Positions 33,213 through 42,865 of a DNA stretch of 54,961 nt are shown here, one piece after another. The translations under genes and the position numbers were made by a program. The first letter of the stretch is position 1. Each line of letters starts with the position of its first letter. This DNA is from Treponema sp. (GTDB lineage: Bacteria > Spirochaetota > Spirochaetia > Treponematales > Treponemataceae), in assembly GCA_017395545.1 (NCBI GenBank), contig JAFPUF010000093.1, positions 1-54,961 on the forward strand, given 5' to 3'. The notes below the pieces were generated by a model, which saw nothing but the letters and a program-made list of their open reading frames with translations, made no database searches and was not told the DNA's origin.

Positions 33213-36200
33213 ATGAAATCTATTATTTCTAACTATTTATCTTCTGTCACTAACGGCTGGAAGGATTTTTTTTCTGACATAAAAACTCTTGCTTCCGGCG
33301 AATATTTTCCCGCTGAGATTGAGGGTGTTTCTGGCACTTCGTCAAGTTTTCTTACCGCTCATTATATCGAGTCAGTTCGTGCAAAGATTCTTTCTTCCCT
33401 CCAGTACAATGCGACAGGAAGATTCTCTCAGAGCCAGCAGAAGGACGGAGTTTCATCTCTTTCGGCTGCTTCCCTTGATTTTGTGATGGTCGTTCCGACC
33501 GAAAAAGAAGCGCTTGATGTCTCTCAGGATTTTGAGACGGCTTTCGGGGAGAGTGTAGAAGTTTATTCTCTTCCGTGGTGGGGACTGGTTCCTTACCGCT
33601 CGGTTGCCGTTGGTTCTGCGGTTTTCGGTCAGCGTTCGGGCGTTCTTTCACGGCTTGCTTATCAGGCTCGCTCACTGAACGCCAACACAAAGCCACGCAT
33701 TTTTATCGTGACTCAGCGTTCTTTGCAGACACCGCTTCCTTCCCCTGAGTATATCCGCTCGCTTGTTTTCAATCTTCACAAGGGCTTACAGACTGACCCG
33801 ACTGATTTAGCGGAAAAACTTGCTTCTCTGGGCTATATCCGTGTTCCGAAGGTCGGAGTTCCGGGCGAATTCACGCTCCGTGGTGAGGTTCTTGATGTTT
33901 TTACGCCGGGTGAAGATAGCCCGACCCGAATTCTTTTTGATTTTGATGAGATTTCTTCGATAAAAAGTTTCGATGTTGAGAGCCAGTCCACAAAAGATGT
34001 ACGAGAGAGCCTTTTGATTTATCCGATGAAAGAAGTCATCTGGAATGACGAGCTTTTGGAGCGTCTTGAAAGCGTTTTTGAACGGTTTGGAAATACTTCT
34101 GATTCTTCTGAAAACTCTGTGGCCTCCGTGTCCTCTGTGAGAAATTCATCAGACGGAGAAACGATTTTCCTAGCCCTTACCGAAGAAGCTGAAAAAGCAA
34201 AAAACAAGCTTCTTGAAGAGCTTCGCGCAGGGAAGGAAAGTGAGGGCGAAGAGCTTTTCTATGGTGCGCTCTGGGAGAAAAAATACACGATTTTCGATTA
34301 TATTTCTTCTGGAACGACCGTTTTCTTCTATGATTATGACCGCCTGAATAATATGCAGGAGAATTTTGACCGTGAGTACGCTGGAATGTACCGCACGGCA
34401 CGACAAACGTTCCCAGTTCTTCCTCCGAGTGAGATGATTCTTCCTTTTGAAGTTGTCTCAAAAATGAGCGAAAGACGGATTTCTTTCCGGACGCTTCATA
34501 CCGAGACCGAAGAAGAAGAAAATGCGAATGGAGATGTCAATTTCTTTAAGATTGAGTGCGACCCTCCGCACAGTTTTTTCGGAAACATCAATTATCTCAA
34601 AGAACAGCTTGAGGACTTACAGAGCGAGGGCTGGAAGATTTTCGTCTTTGCTGACAACGAGAATCAGTCGCTGAGAATCAAGGAAATCCTCAAAAATTAC
34701 ATCGATAAGCCCGCTGAGGGAGAATATTTAGAGCGGCTCAACAAGAACGCCAAAAAAGGAATTCCGTATTATCCGCTGGTCGTTTATCCCAAGGCAATCA
34801 CGACTGGTTTCGGCATCTCTGAGACAAAGACTCTAGTAATTCAGGAAAACGAGATTTTCGGCAGACGCAAGCATGTTCCGAAGTCAATCCGAAGCGCAAA
34901 ATCACAGGCGATTGATACATTCGTCGAGCTTAACGAGGGCGATTATGTAGTCCATGTCAATTACGGAATCGGAATCTTCCGTGGAATTCAGCGTGTTAAG
35001 GCGATGGGGAACGAGCGTGACTACATCAAACTTGAATACGCTGAGGAAGAATTCGCTTTCGTTCCGATTGAGCAGGTAAACCTCGTTCAGCGATACATCG
35101 GAAATGAGGGCGACAATCCACGCCTCGACAGAATCGGCTCAAAATCGTGGGAGAACCGCAAGAACAAGGCAAAAAAAGCGGTCGAGGATTTGGCAGAAAA
35201 ACTCATTTCATTGTACAGCCGAAGAAAAGCGAGCCGTGGTTTTCCTTTCCCGAAAGACGGCGAGTGGCAGACAGCCTTTGAGGCGGCATTCCCTTACGAG
35301 GACACGCCCGACCAGTTCAATGTCTCAAAGGAAATCAAGGCGGACATGGAAAAAGCGGTTCCGATGGACAGGCTTTTGTGTGGCGATGTAGGCTACGGAA
35401 AGACCGAGATTGCGATGCGTGCGGCTTTCAAGGCCGTTATGGGCGGAAAACAGGTAGCTTTCCTTGCTCCGACGACAATTCTTGCCGAACAGCATTACGA
35501 AAGCTGTGTTGAGAGGTTCGCAAACTTCCCGGTTACGATTGCACAGCTTTCCCGTTTTGTAACTCCTGCCGAGCAGAAAAAGATTATCGCAAAAGTCGCA
35601 TCGGGTGAGATTGACATTCTCGTTGGAACGCACCGAATCATTCAGAAAGATGTCATTTTCAAGGATTTGGGCCTGATGATTATCGATGAGGAGCAGAGGT
35701 TCGGCGTCAAGGACAAGGAAAAGCTCAAGAACATGAAGGCGAACATAGATTCCCTTGCGATGAGTGCGACCCCGATTCCTCGAACGCTTCACATGAGCCT
35801 TCTTAAAATCCGTGATATGTCACTTCTTACCACTCCGCCTCAGACCAGAAAGCCGATTGAGACGATTGTTGACGCATACACTGATGAGCGTGTCGCAAAG
35901 GCAATCCGGCAGGAAGTCGAGCGGGGCGGGCAGGTTTTCTATCTTCACAACAGGGTCGAGACTCTTGAAGATGTCCGCAGAAAATTACAGCAGATAGTGC
36001 CTGAGATGATGATTGATGTCGCTCACGGGCAGATGAGCGCCGAAGAACTTGACGATATTTTCCGCCGTTTCAAGATGGGCGGTTTCCATATTCTTATTGC
36101 AACAACTATTATCGAGAACGGAATCGACATTCCGAATGTGAACACGATTATCATTGACCGAGCCGATATGTACGGAGTAAGCCAGCTTTATCAGCTCAGG

Positions 36201-36926
36201 GGGCGTGTCGGTCGAAGTGACAGAAAGGCTTATGCGTATCTTCTTTATCCTGAGAACAAGGTTCTTTCTGAAGTTGCGATGAAACGACTTCAGGTAATCT
36301 CTGACTTCACGGAACTTGGTTCGGGCTTTAAAATCGCCATGAAGGACATGGAAATCCGTGGGGCTGGAAATCTTCTCGGGCGTGACCAGAGCGGTGAGGT
36401 TTATTCGGTCGGCTTTGATTTGTATGTCAAACTTCTGAATGAGGCTGTCGAACGCCTTATGAACAGCGAGAATTACGAGGCTCAGAATGAGGTTCTTATG
36501 GAGCTTGAATATTCGGGCTTCATCCCTGACACTTACATACCGAACCTTCAGACCAAGATGGAAGTCTACAAGAAAATTGCTGGCGTTCAGTCGAAAGACG
36601 AGCTTGAGGGAATGTACCTTGAGCTTGAAGATCGCTTCGGCCCGATTCCGGACGAGGTTTATTCGCTTTTGAGTCTTGCGGAAGTGCGTGTCATCGCCAG
36701 AAAACTGTATATTTCTTCGATTAAGGAAAAGCAGGGCTTGATTCAGGTTGAATTCGGCAAGGTCAGCGACATAAAAATAGACCGGGTAATGAAACTTATC
36801 AAGGATACCGGCGGTAAAGTCAGGCCGGATCCTGCAAGACCGAATATCATTCTTATGCAGGCGGGAAAAATCGGCCTAAAAGAAAAGAGCGAGTTTATCC
36901 GGGAAAAACTTGAAGCTCTTTCCTGA
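33213..36926 (+). CDS. mfd: Transcription-repair coupling factor Mfd
   Basis: A 1237-residue translocase that removes stalled RNA polymerase at DNA lesions and recruits UvrA. Domains: UvrB-like N-terminal module (about 1-300), RNA-polymerase interaction domain (about 571-630, GDYVVHVNYGIGIFRGIQRV), helicase core with Walker A GDVGYGKTEIAMRAA (about 724), DEEQ box (IIDEEQRFGVKDKEKL, about 824), SATPIPRTL and the TRG-type segment around QLRGRVGRSDRKAYAYLLYP, then a C-terminal TRCF domain. Residues about 300-311 (NSVASVSSVRNS) are encoded by a repeat-like sequence that also occurs between genes at 42196. The ATG at 33213 is 4 nt after aroH; a longer frame from 33168 would overlap aroH. No clear ribosome-binding site is seen. 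Confidence 0.94.
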   Translation: MKSIISNYLSSVTNGWKDFFSDIKTLASGEYFPAEIEGVSGTSSSFLTAHYIESVRAKILSSLQYNATGRFSQSQQKDGVSSLSAASLDFVMVVPTEKEALDVSQDFETAFGESVEVYSLPWWGLVPYRSVAVGSAVFGQRSGVLSRLAYQARSLNANTKPRIFIVTQRSLQTPLPSPEYIRSLVFNLHKGLQTDPTDLAEKLASLGYIRVPKVGVPGEFTLRGEVLDVFTPGEDSPTRILFDFDEISSIKSFDVESQSTKDVRESLLIYPMKEVIWNDELLERLESVFERFGNTSDSSENSVASVSSVRNSSDGETIFLALTEEAEKAKNKLLEELRAGKESEGEELFYGALWEKKYTIFDYISSGTTVFFYDYDRLNNMQENFDREYAGMYRTARQTFPVLPPSEMILPFEVVSKMSERRISFRTLHTETEEEENANGDVNFFKIECDPPHSFFGNINYLKEQLEDLQSEGWKIFVFADNENQSLRIKEILKNYIDKPAEGEYLERLNKNAKKGIPYYPLVVYPKAITTGFGISETKTLVIQENEIFGRRKHVPKSIRSAKSQAIDTFVELNEGDYVVHVNYGIGIFRGIQRVKAMGNERDYIKLEYAEEEFAFVPIEQVNLVQRYIGNEGDNPRLDRIGSKSWENRKNKAKKAVEDLAEKLISLYSRRKASRGFPFPKDGEWQTAFEAAFPYEDTPDQFNVSKEIKADMEKAVPMDRLLCGDVGYGKTEIAMRAAFKAVMGGKQVAFLAPTTILAEQHYESCVERFANFPVTIAQLSRFVTPAEQKKIIAKVASGEIDILVGTHRIIQKDVIFKDLGLMIIDEEQRFGVKDKEKLKNMKANIDSLAMSATPIPRTLHMSLLKIRDMSLLTTPPQTRKPIETIVDAYTDERVAKAIRQEVERGGQVFYLHNRVETLEDVRRKLQQIVPEMMIDVAHGQMSAEELDDIFRRFKMGGFHILIATTIIENGIDIPNVNTIIIDRADMYGVSQLYQLRGRVGRSDRKAYAYLLYPENKVLSEVAMKRLQVISDFTELGSGFKIAMKDMEIRGAGNLLGRDQSGEVYSVGFDLYVKLLNEAVERLMNSENYEAQNEVLMELEYSGFIPDTYIPNLQTKMEVYKKIAGVQSKDELEGMYLELEDRFGPIPDEVYSLLSLAEVRVIARKLYISSIKEKQGLIQVEFGKVSDIKIDRVMKLIKDTGGKVRPDPARPNIILMQAGKIGLKEKSEFIREKLEALS
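34111..34147. repeat. CTCTGTGGCCTCCGTGTCC-type repeat inside mfd
   Basis: CTCTGTGGCCTCCGTGTCC then TCTGTGAGAAATTC matches the intergenic segment at 42200-42234 at most positions. Both are CTCTGTG-unit repeats, a second family beside the CACAGATTAC type. It is in frame within mfd, in a stretch rich in Ser, Val and Asn. Confidence 0.6.
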
Positions 36927-36959
36927 TTTTTATGATTGCTGATTTTTAATACTTATCTG

Positions 36960-36986
36960 TTAATTTTTCTTACCAGATTCCGATAA
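36960..36986 (+). promoter_or_regulatory. Possible sigma-28-type promoter of flgG
   Basis: TTCCGATAA (36978-36986) resembles the flagellar sigma-28 -10 (GCCGATAA), with TTAA (36960-36963) 15 bp upstream in place of TAAA. The downstream genes are flagellar. The match is partial. Confidence 0.35.
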
Positions 36987-37036
36987 TAAAGTATCAAATG
37001 TGAAGCAAAATGCTCACAGTGAAATGGAGTTAAAAT

Positions 37037-37831
37037 ATGGTAAGAAGTCTTTGGACAGCAGCGACAGGAATGAACGGTCAGCAGCAGAATCTTGACACGA
37101 TTTCAAACAACCTCTCGAATGTAAACACAACCGGATTCAAACAGCAGCGTGTTGAGTTCGAAGATCTTATCTATCAGAATGTGAAACTGGCAGGTACACC
37201 TGCGACAGAAGATACCGTTACCCCGGTCGGAATCCAGCAGGGTGCGGGTACAAAAGTTGCGGCAACCCAGCGCATTTTCACACAAGGCTCCCTTCAGGCA
37301 ACTGGCGTTGACACAGATGTAGCTGTGGTCGGTGACGGTTTCTTCCGTGTTATGCAGTATGACGGAAGCTATGCCTACACACGAGACGGTTCATTCAAAA
37401 TCGACATGAACGGTCAGCTCGTAAACTCAAATGGTTTGCGCCTTCAGCCGGAAGTAATCATGCCGGAAGGATATGACATCCACACGCTCACAATCGACGA
37501 TACTGGCCGTGTTTCTGTAAAGATTTTCGGTCAGGACGACCCGGTTGATGTCGCTCAGCTTGAGCTTTACCGCTTCCCGAACAATGCAGGTCTTGAAGCA
37601 GTAGGTGATAACCTTTACAAAGTAACAAACGCTTCTGGTGAAGCAATCGCAGGCCGCCCGGGCTTTGAGGGCTTCGGTGTTACAAAGCACAAGTTCGTCG
37701 AAATGTCGAATGTTTCTGTAGTAAACGAAATGGTTCAGATGATTGTCGCTCAGCGAGCATACGAGTTCAACTCAAAGGCAATCCAGACAACAGACTCAAT
37801 GCTCTCAACAGCAGTCAACCTTAAAAGATAA
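37037..37831 (+). CDS. flgG: Flagellar distal rod protein FlgG
   Basis: A 264-residue rod protein. The N-terminus has the flagellar rod signature (MVRSLWTAATGMNGQQQNLD, TISNNLSNVNTTGFKQQRVE), the middle has the FTQGSLQATGVDTDVAVVGD stretch and AYTRDGSFKIDMNGQLV, and the C-terminus ends EMSNVSVVNEMVQMIVAQRA then YEFNSKAIQTTDSMLSTAV. All are standard FlgG. In spirochaetes the flagellum is periplasmic. GGAG lies 8 nt before the ATG. The flgJ-like rod gene follows after a palindromic repeat. No flgF is seen upstream, where mfd lies instead. Confidence 0.95.
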   Translation: MVRSLWTAATGMNGQQQNLDTISNNLSNVNTTGFKQQRVEFEDLIYQNVKLAGTPATEDTVTPVGIQQGAGTKVAATQRIFTQGSLQATGVDTDVAVVGDGFFRVMQYDGSYAYTRDGSFKIDMNGQLVNSNGLRLQPEVIMPEGYDIHTLTIDDTGRVSVKIFGQDDPVDVAQLELYRFPNNAGLEAVGDNLYKVTNASGEAIAGRPGFEGFGVTKHKFVEMSNVSVVNEMVQMIVAQRAYEFNSKAIQTTDSMLSTAVNLKR

Positions 37832-37838
37832 TTTAGAG

Positions 37839-37960
37839 AACCACAGATTACACAGATGACACAGATAAATATTTGATATGACAATTTTTTTTCGTGAAAT
37901 ACGAAAGACTTTCATAAAACAAAAATTATAATCTGTGAAAATCTGTGACATCTGTGGTTT
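37839..37960. repeat. Palindromic CACAGATTAC repeat between flgG and the flgJ-like gene
   Basis: The left arm (37839-37866, starting AACCACAGATTACACAGATG) and right arm (37931-37960, ending CATCTGTGGTTT) are inverted copies separated by about 65 nt, longer than in the 19554-19621 copy. A smaller hairpin around TTTCGTGAAATACGAAA is in the loop. The two flanking genes are codirectional, so this repeat may set their relative mRNA levels. Confidence 0.8.
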
Positions 37961-37981
37961 AAAATAAAAGAGGGGATTTTT

Positions 37982-38515
37982 ATGACAATCGGTGGTATTT
38001 CAGCAATTACTAAAGGTGAGGGTGCTTCTCTTAGTGCGAAAATTTCTTCTGAAAAAGGAAAATTTGACGCTCTTGTGAACGAAGCAAAATCGCTTGCTAA
38101 AACGGAATCTGGCGTTGTCGGATCTAATCTTTCTTCTTCACAGGTTTCTTATGACGGCCGTATTAATGGTGACTGGACTTCTGGTTTTTCTGGAACTTTT
38201 ATGGCTGAGAGCGACAAGAATGCTCTTCCACAGGGAGCGGCTGCAAATCAGGCAAATCCTCATGTCCAGCCAAAGACTATCGACCGAACATCAAAGCTTT
38301 ACGAAAAATCCCTTGAAATGGAATCTTATGTGGTCAAAATGATGCTCTCATCAATGAGAAAGACCGTTATGAAGGCTGATTCTCAGTCAAATTATGCGAA
38401 GAATATGTACGAGGACATGCTCTACGACGAGTATGCTACGATGATGACAAAAAATGCAGGCTTTGGTCTCGCTGACCAGATGTACCTCCAGCTCAGTCAG
38501 GGAATTGAGGCATAA
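37982..38515 (+). CDS. FlgJ-like rod-binding protein without muramidase domain
   Basis: A 177-residue protein. The C-terminal half has the rod-binding domain shared with the N-terminus of FlgJ: LYEKSLEMESYVVKMMLSSM, RKTVMKADSQSNYAKNMYED and MLYDEYATMMTKNAGFGLAD. The glycosidase domain of enterobacterial FlgJ is absent, as is usual in spirochaetes. The N-terminal 80 residues are polar and low in structure. The role would be rod assembly with FlgG. GAGGGG lies 6 nt before the ATG. A strong terminator follows. Confidence 0.85.
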   Translation: MTIGGISAITKGEGASLSAKISSEKGKFDALVNEAKSLAKTESGVVGSNLSSSQVSYDGRINGDWTSGFSGTFMAESDKNALPQGAAANQANPHVQPKTIDRTSKLYEKSLEMESYVVKMMLSSMRKTVMKADSQSNYAKNMYEDMLYDEYATMMTKNAGFGLADQMYLQLSQGIEA

Positions 38516-38530
38516 AAAAATCTTTTTGAG

Positions 38531-38562
38531 AAAGTCACCGTGAAGAACGGTGACTTTTTTTT
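38531..38562 (+). terminator. Intrinsic terminator after the flgJ-like gene
   Basis: AAAGTCACCGT pairs with ACGGTGACTTT around a GAAGA loop and runs into eight or more T residues. Confidence 0.9.
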
Positions 38563-38623
38563 GCAAATCTTAAAAAATTATTTACTTTTACTGAATCTGT
38601 GATAAAATGCTTCCGAGGTTTTT

Positions 38624-40702
38624 ATGAAAAAGAAGAATCTTTCACTTATCTTTGGTCTTCGAATTGGTGTTGAAATCACAATTCTTATGACTGTTCTTTG
38701 TTTTTTGTCGATCAATACGGTAAAAAAAGGAATGGAACGTACTTTCATTAATTCCACAACAGAACTGATTCAGGCTCATGTTCAGGGGCTTAGTTACCGT
38801 AACTCAAAATTCATGCAGCAGCTGCGTATGTATACGATGGCCGACCCTGTTCAGGAAGGCGCTTCAACCGAAGAATATATAGAGTGGCTTCGCGCACATT
38901 CTAAAATCAGAAGTTCAGACTTCCGTGAAATTGCATTTTGTGATTATGAGACCGGACTTGCATATACAGACAAAGGTGAAGTCTATGATGTGTCAGGAAG
39001 TGAATACTTTCAGTTCATGAAAAACAGCGGGAAATCCCAGTACATAAGTAATTCTGTCGGAAATGATGCCGATGATGCCTGCTACTATGTCTGTAAATCA
39101 GTCTCAGTCAGTAAAAAGGCAATTGGATTCATAGCAGGTGCGGTTTCTCATTCCCGTCTTGCAGAAGCGGTTGAAAATATTAAAATCGGCGAGAACGGAT
39201 ATGCAACTCTTCTGGCAGGCGACGGCACTGTAATGGTATTCCCGAATCATGATTTAGTAATGAAAGAAAATTTCACCCGTGACAATCCTGATTATCCGGG
39301 ACTTTCAGAAGTTGCAAAAGCTATGGTAGCAGGAGAAAGCGGTCAGGGATGGGTTTCTTCTCCTTATCGTGAAGAACTTATGGTCTATTCTCCTGTAAGC
39401 GGAACACCCTGGAGTATGGCAATGTGTGTTCCTTTTGCACAGGTTTATGAGAATTCAAACTATCTCAAAATCAACATGATAATTCTTACAGTTGCTATTG
39501 CTGTTATTCTTATTGTTACGGCAGCAATCGCTGTTTTCAGAATGTTAAGGCCTTTGAGAAGTCTTGATAAAAATTTTAATGAAATTGCATCCGGAAATGC
39601 AGATCTTACACAACGTGTAAAAGTTCATTCAAATGACGATATCGGTTCCGTAACTACAGCTTTCAACACTTTTGTCGAAAAATTACAGACAATTATGAAA
39701 GGTGTTAAAGAGTCTCGTTTTGATTTAACTTCTGCCGGAGATGAGCTTAATTCCGGAATTATGGAAAATAACGGCTCCGTAACGGATATCCTTTCTAATA
39801 TCGAGAGCGTTCAGAATCAGATTGTTCATCAGTCTGCATCTGTAGACGAGACTGCAGGAGCTGTAAATCAGATCGCCTCTAATATTGAAAGCCTTGAAAG
39901 AATGATTGAAACACAGTCCAGGGGTGTTTCAGAAGCTTCCAGTGCTGTTGAAGAGATGATTGGAAATATTTCAAGCGTAAATCAGTCTGTTGCTAAAATG
40001 GCAAATTCATTTGAAATGCTTGAAACCCGTGCAAAAACGGGAAATGAAAAACAGCAGGAAATGAGCGAGCGTATTACCGAGATTGAAAGTCAGTCGCAGA
40101 TGCTGCAGGAGGCTAACAGCGCAATCGCAGCAATCGCAGAACAGACGAATCTTCTCGCAATGAACGCGGCAATTGAGGCGGCTCATGCGGGTGAGGCAGG
40201 AAAAGGCTTCTCCGTTGTCGCTGACGAAATCCGTAAACTTTCAGAAACCTCTGCCGTACAGTCAAAAACGATTGGTGAGCAACTTGGAAAAATTAAGTCT
40301 TCAATCGAATCTGTCGTATCTGTATCCGAAGAAACTGGAGCGACTTTCACTTCGGTATCAGACGGCATTAAGGAGACGGATGAACTCGTCCGTCAGATTA
40401 AGAGCGCAATGGAAGAACAGCAGGAAGGAAGCAAACAGATAGTTGCAGCCCTCAGAAATATGAGTGACAGCACCGCAGAAGTAAAAACTGCCAGCAGTGA
40501 GATGAGTCAGGGAAACAGGCAGATTCTTGATGAAGTCCGTCATTTAAAAGATTCAACAGGCGTTATGAAAGACAGCGTCGGCTTAATGAGCGAAAGTGCG
40601 ATGAAAATTCGCGAAACGGGTAGCGCTTTAAACGAAATTTCTGATAAAATGAAGAACTCAATCGAACAGATTGGAAATCAGATTGATAATTTCAGGGTGT
40701 AA
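38624..40702 (+). CDS. Methyl-accepting chemotaxis protein with periplasmic dCache-type sensor
   Basis: A 692-residue membrane chemoreceptor. First membrane helix about 11-32 ([20 protein letters not shown]), a periplasmic sensor of about 250 residues with Cache features ([54 protein letters not shown]), a second helix about 284-306, a HAMP segment starting [17 protein letters not shown], and a cytoplasmic signalling domain with tip [20 protein letters not shown] then [16 protein letters not shown]. No C-terminal pentapeptide for CheR tethering is present (ends [10 protein letters not shown]). The ligand is unknown; dCache sensors often bind amino acids or organic acids. A TAAAAT box (38603-38608) and GAGG site precede the start. 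Confidence 0.92.
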   Translation: MKKKNLSLIFGLRIGVEITILMTVLCFLSINTVKKGMERTFINSTTELIQAHVQGLSYRNSKFMQQLRMYTMADPVQEGASTEEYIEWLRAHSKIRSSDFREIAFCDYETGLAYTDKGEVYDVSGSEYFQFMKNSGKSQYISNSVGNDADDACYYVCKSVSVSKKAIGFIAGAVSHSRLAEAVENIKIGENGYATLLAGDGTVMVFPNHDLVMKENFTRDNPDYPGLSEVAKAMVAGESGQGWVSSPYREELMVYSPVSGTPWSMAMCVPFAQVYENSNYLKINMIILTVAIAVILIVTAAIAVFRMLRPLRSLDKNFNEIASGNADLTQRVKVHSNDDIGSVTTAFNTFVEKLQTIMKGVKESRFDLTSAGDELNSGIMENNGSVTDILSNIESVQNQIVHQSASVDETAGAVNQIASNIESLERMIETQSRGVSEASSAVEEMIGNISSVNQSVAKMANSFEMLETRAKTGNEKQQEMSERITEIESQSQMLQEANSAIAAIAEQTNLLAMNAAIEAAHAGEAGKGFSVVADEIRKLSETSAVQSKTIGEQLGKIKSSIESVVSVSEETGATFTSVSDGIKETDELVRQIKSAMEEQQEGSKQIVAALRNMSDSTAEVKTASSEMSQGNRQILDEVRHLKDSTGVMKDSVGLMSESAMKIRETGSALNEISDKMKNSIEQIGNQIDNFRV

Positions 40703-40703
40703 T

Positions 40704-42179
40704 ATGTCAGAAATAAATTTGCCTGAAAACTTTTCAGGCATTCATTTTCATTTTGTCGGTATCAAGGGAACGGGAATGGTCGCCCTTGTTGAAATTTTAA
40801 ATGCCCGTGGGGCAGTGATTACGGGAAGCGATGTAAGCGAAAGGTTTTACACCGATGAAATTCTTGAAAAACTCGGAATAAAGGCACTTCCTTTTTCAGG
40901 GGATAATATCACAGATTCTGTTCAGTATGTGATTTATTCAAGCGCATATTCGGTTGACAAAAATCCTGATCTCATCGAAGCAAAAAAGAAAAATCTTCCA
41001 ATGATGCTTTATTCTGAGGCGCTCGGAGCAATCAGTAAAACTTCGTATTCTTCTGGAATCTGTGGAGTTCACGGGAAAACAACGACGACTGGTCTTACCG
41101 GAACAATTTTAAAAGAACTGCCTCTTTCTTCTCAGGTTCTGGCAGGCTCAATCATAAAGAGTTTTGGTGATTCCTGCACCATGACTACTCCGACCAAAAG
41201 TCATAAATATTTTGTCGCAGAGACCTGTGAATATCAGCGTCATTTTATGGCTTTTCATCCTCAGAAAATAATCCTTACGAGTGTTGAAAGTGACCATCAG
41301 GACTATTATCCGACTTACGAAGACATCCGCTCTGCTTTTGTTGATTATATCTGTAAACTTCCTGCTGGAGGCCAGGTCATTTATTGCGCTGACGACAAGG
41401 GGGCGTGTGAAGCAGTAGAACTTGCAAAAGAAAAACGTGCTGATATTCAGGCAATTCCATACGGAACTCAGGCAGCGGGCGATTACAAACTTGTGTTTGG
41501 TAAAATAAAATCCGGTATTCAGCATTTTTCCGTTTCTTCTCTTGGGGATTTTGAGATTTGTGTGCCAGGTGAACACAATGTCAGGAATGCAGTTGCAGCC
41601 CTTGCTTTGTGCTCAGAAATCATGAAATCTGATGGAAAAAATCCGAAAGTTTATAACAAAAATCTAAAGAGAGGTCTTAAAAACTTTTCTGGAGGAAAGA
41701 GACGAAGCGAGATTGTCGGAAGAGCAAAAACTCCTCTGGGAAAGGAAGTAATTTTTATTGACGATTACGGCCATCATCCGACAGCAATCAAAACAACCCT
41801 GGCGGGATTCCGTGAGTTCTACAAAGGTCACAAAATTATAGTTGACTTTATGAGTCATACCTACACTAGAACTGCAGCTCTCCTTGAAGAATTTGCCTCC
41901 TCATTTGAAAGTGCAGACAAAGTCATCATCAATAAGATTTATGGAAGTGCGCGCGAAGATGCGGGGGCGGCGAATGTTACTGGAGAAATCCTGGCCGAAC
42001 ACGCAAAAAAATATCATAAAGATGTTTATTATGCAAAAGAATTTGATGAGGCAGCAGAACTGGGGGTAAAATTATTGTCTGAGCCACTCGGAGAGCAGTT
42101 CCCTGACGGATACGTATTCGTAACAATGGGAGCCGGTGATAACTGGAAAGTCGGACAAAAAATCTTAAATATGCTATAA
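40704..42179 (+). CDS. murC: UDP-N-acetylmuramate-alanine ligase (MurC), treponemal type
   Basis: A 491-residue Mur ligase that adds L-alanine to UDP-MurNAc in peptidoglycan synthesis. N-terminal Rossmann domain FHFVGIKGTGMVALVEILN, ATP loop GVHGKTTTTGLTGTIL, central domain segment NVRNAVAALALC, and C-terminal DDYGHHPTAIKTTLAGFREF, the MurC form of this motif (Mpl usually has DFAHHPTA). In place of the usual EADESD metal segment it has AETCEYQRHF, a treponemal variant. Mpl remains a less likely alternative. The ATG at 40704 begins 1 nt after the chemoreceptor stop, so translation may be coupled; the earlier ATG at 40671 overlaps that gene and is rejected. Confidence 0.88.
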   Translation: MSEINLPENFSGIHFHFVGIKGTGMVALVEILNARGAVITGSDVSERFYTDEILEKLGIKALPFSGDNITDSVQYVIYSSAYSVDKNPDLIEAKKKNLPMMLYSEALGAISKTSYSSGICGVHGKTTTTGLTGTILKELPLSSQVLAGSIIKSFGDSCTMTTPTKSHKYFVAETCEYQRHFMAFHPQKIILTSVESDHQDYYPTYEDIRSAFVDYICKLPAGGQVIYCADDKGACEAVELAKEKRADIQAIPYGTQAAGDYKLVFGKIKSGIQHFSVSSLGDFEICVPGEHNVRNAVAALALCSEIMKSDGKNPKVYNKNLKRGLKNFSGGKRRSEIVGRAKTPLGKEVIFIDDYGHHPTAIKTTLAGFREFYKGHKIIVDFMSHTYTRTAALLEEFASSFESADKVIINKIYGSAREDAGAANVTGEILAEHAKKYHKDVYYAKEFDEAAELGVKLLSEPLGEQFPDGYVFVTMGAGDNWKVGQKILNML

Positions 42180-42199
42180 TGTTTGAGAAAAATAATAAA

Positions 42200-42234
42200 A
42201 TCTCCGTGGCCTCTTTGGTCTCTGTGAGAAAATT
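42200..42234. repeat. CTCCGTGGCCTCTTTGGTC-type repeat between murC and a phosphoribosyltransferase gene
   Basis: CTCCGTGGCCTCTTTGGTC then TCTGTGAGAAAATTTC. It matches the copy inside mfd (34111-34147) at most positions and fills most of the gap between two codirectional genes. Confidence 0.6.
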
Positions 42235-42251
42235 TCAATTGAGGAAATTAT

Positions 42252-42851
42252 ATGAAAGAATTTTTACCTTATGAGACAGTTCGGAACGATGCGTTGAAAC
42301 TTGCCTCAAAAATCTATCATGACGGTTTTATTCCGGACATCATTTACACATCCCTTCGCGGCGGCGCTTATATGGCAAATGTCATCAGCGAATACTTTAA
42401 GCTCGCATTAAAGGGCAAAAAACCGGTTCTTTATGCGGCAGTAGTTGCCCGCTCATATTCTGATGTTCATTCTCACGACGCAATCAGAATCGACGGCTGG
42501 ACTTATTCTCCGGATTATCTTCGTCAGGGCGATAAAATCCTTCTTGTAGATGATATTTATGACTCAGGCCGTACGCTCAACTTCCTGGTTCAGGTTCTTC
42601 TTGAAAAAGGAGTTCCACGTGAGGATATAAAAGTTGTCGTTCACGATTACAAAAATTTCACATGCAGAGAGACTCTTCCGATAAAGCCTGATTACTGGTG
42701 CCGTAAATTCGACATCACAAAACCTGAGGAAGACCGCTGGATTCATTACTGCAGCCATGAGCTTGTTGGTCTTACAAATACAGAACTCGAAGAAAACTAC
42801 TACAAACAGGACGAAGAACTCCGAAAGGTTCTCGGCGAATTCCTGCATTAG
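42252..42851 (+). CDS. Phosphoribosyltransferase, probably purine salvage
   Basis: A 199-residue type I phosphoribosyltransferase. The PRPP loop ILLVDDIYDSGRT covers residues 96-108, and an earlier TSLRGGAYMANVISEYF segment matches the pyrophosphate loop. It resembles the xanthine-guanine/hypoxanthine group in layout, with an extended C-terminal region containing Cys-rich DYWCRKF and WIHYCSHE stretches. The base substrate is not certain. It lies 72 nt after murC; GAGG precedes the ATG. PRPP would come from prs at 6242-7516. It converges on the glycosyltransferase operon with only 14 nt between stop codons and no visible terminator. Confidence 0.78.
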   Translation: MKEFLPYETVRNDALKLASKIYHDGFIPDIIYTSLRGGAYMANVISEYFKLALKGKKPVLYAAVVARSYSDVHSHDAIRIDGWTYSPDYLRQGDKILLVDDIYDSGRTLNFLVQVLLEKGVPREDIKVVVHDYKNFTCRETLPIKPDYWCRKFDITKPEEDRWIHYCSHELVGLTNTELEENYYKQDEELRKVLGEFLH

Positions 42852-42865
42852 TGGCTAACTGAAGT

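Noticed and set aside
40704..42179. Mpl (murein peptide ligase) instead of MurC
   Set aside because: The DDYGHHPT form is closer to MurC, and the protein has the full MurC layout; kept as a minor alternative.
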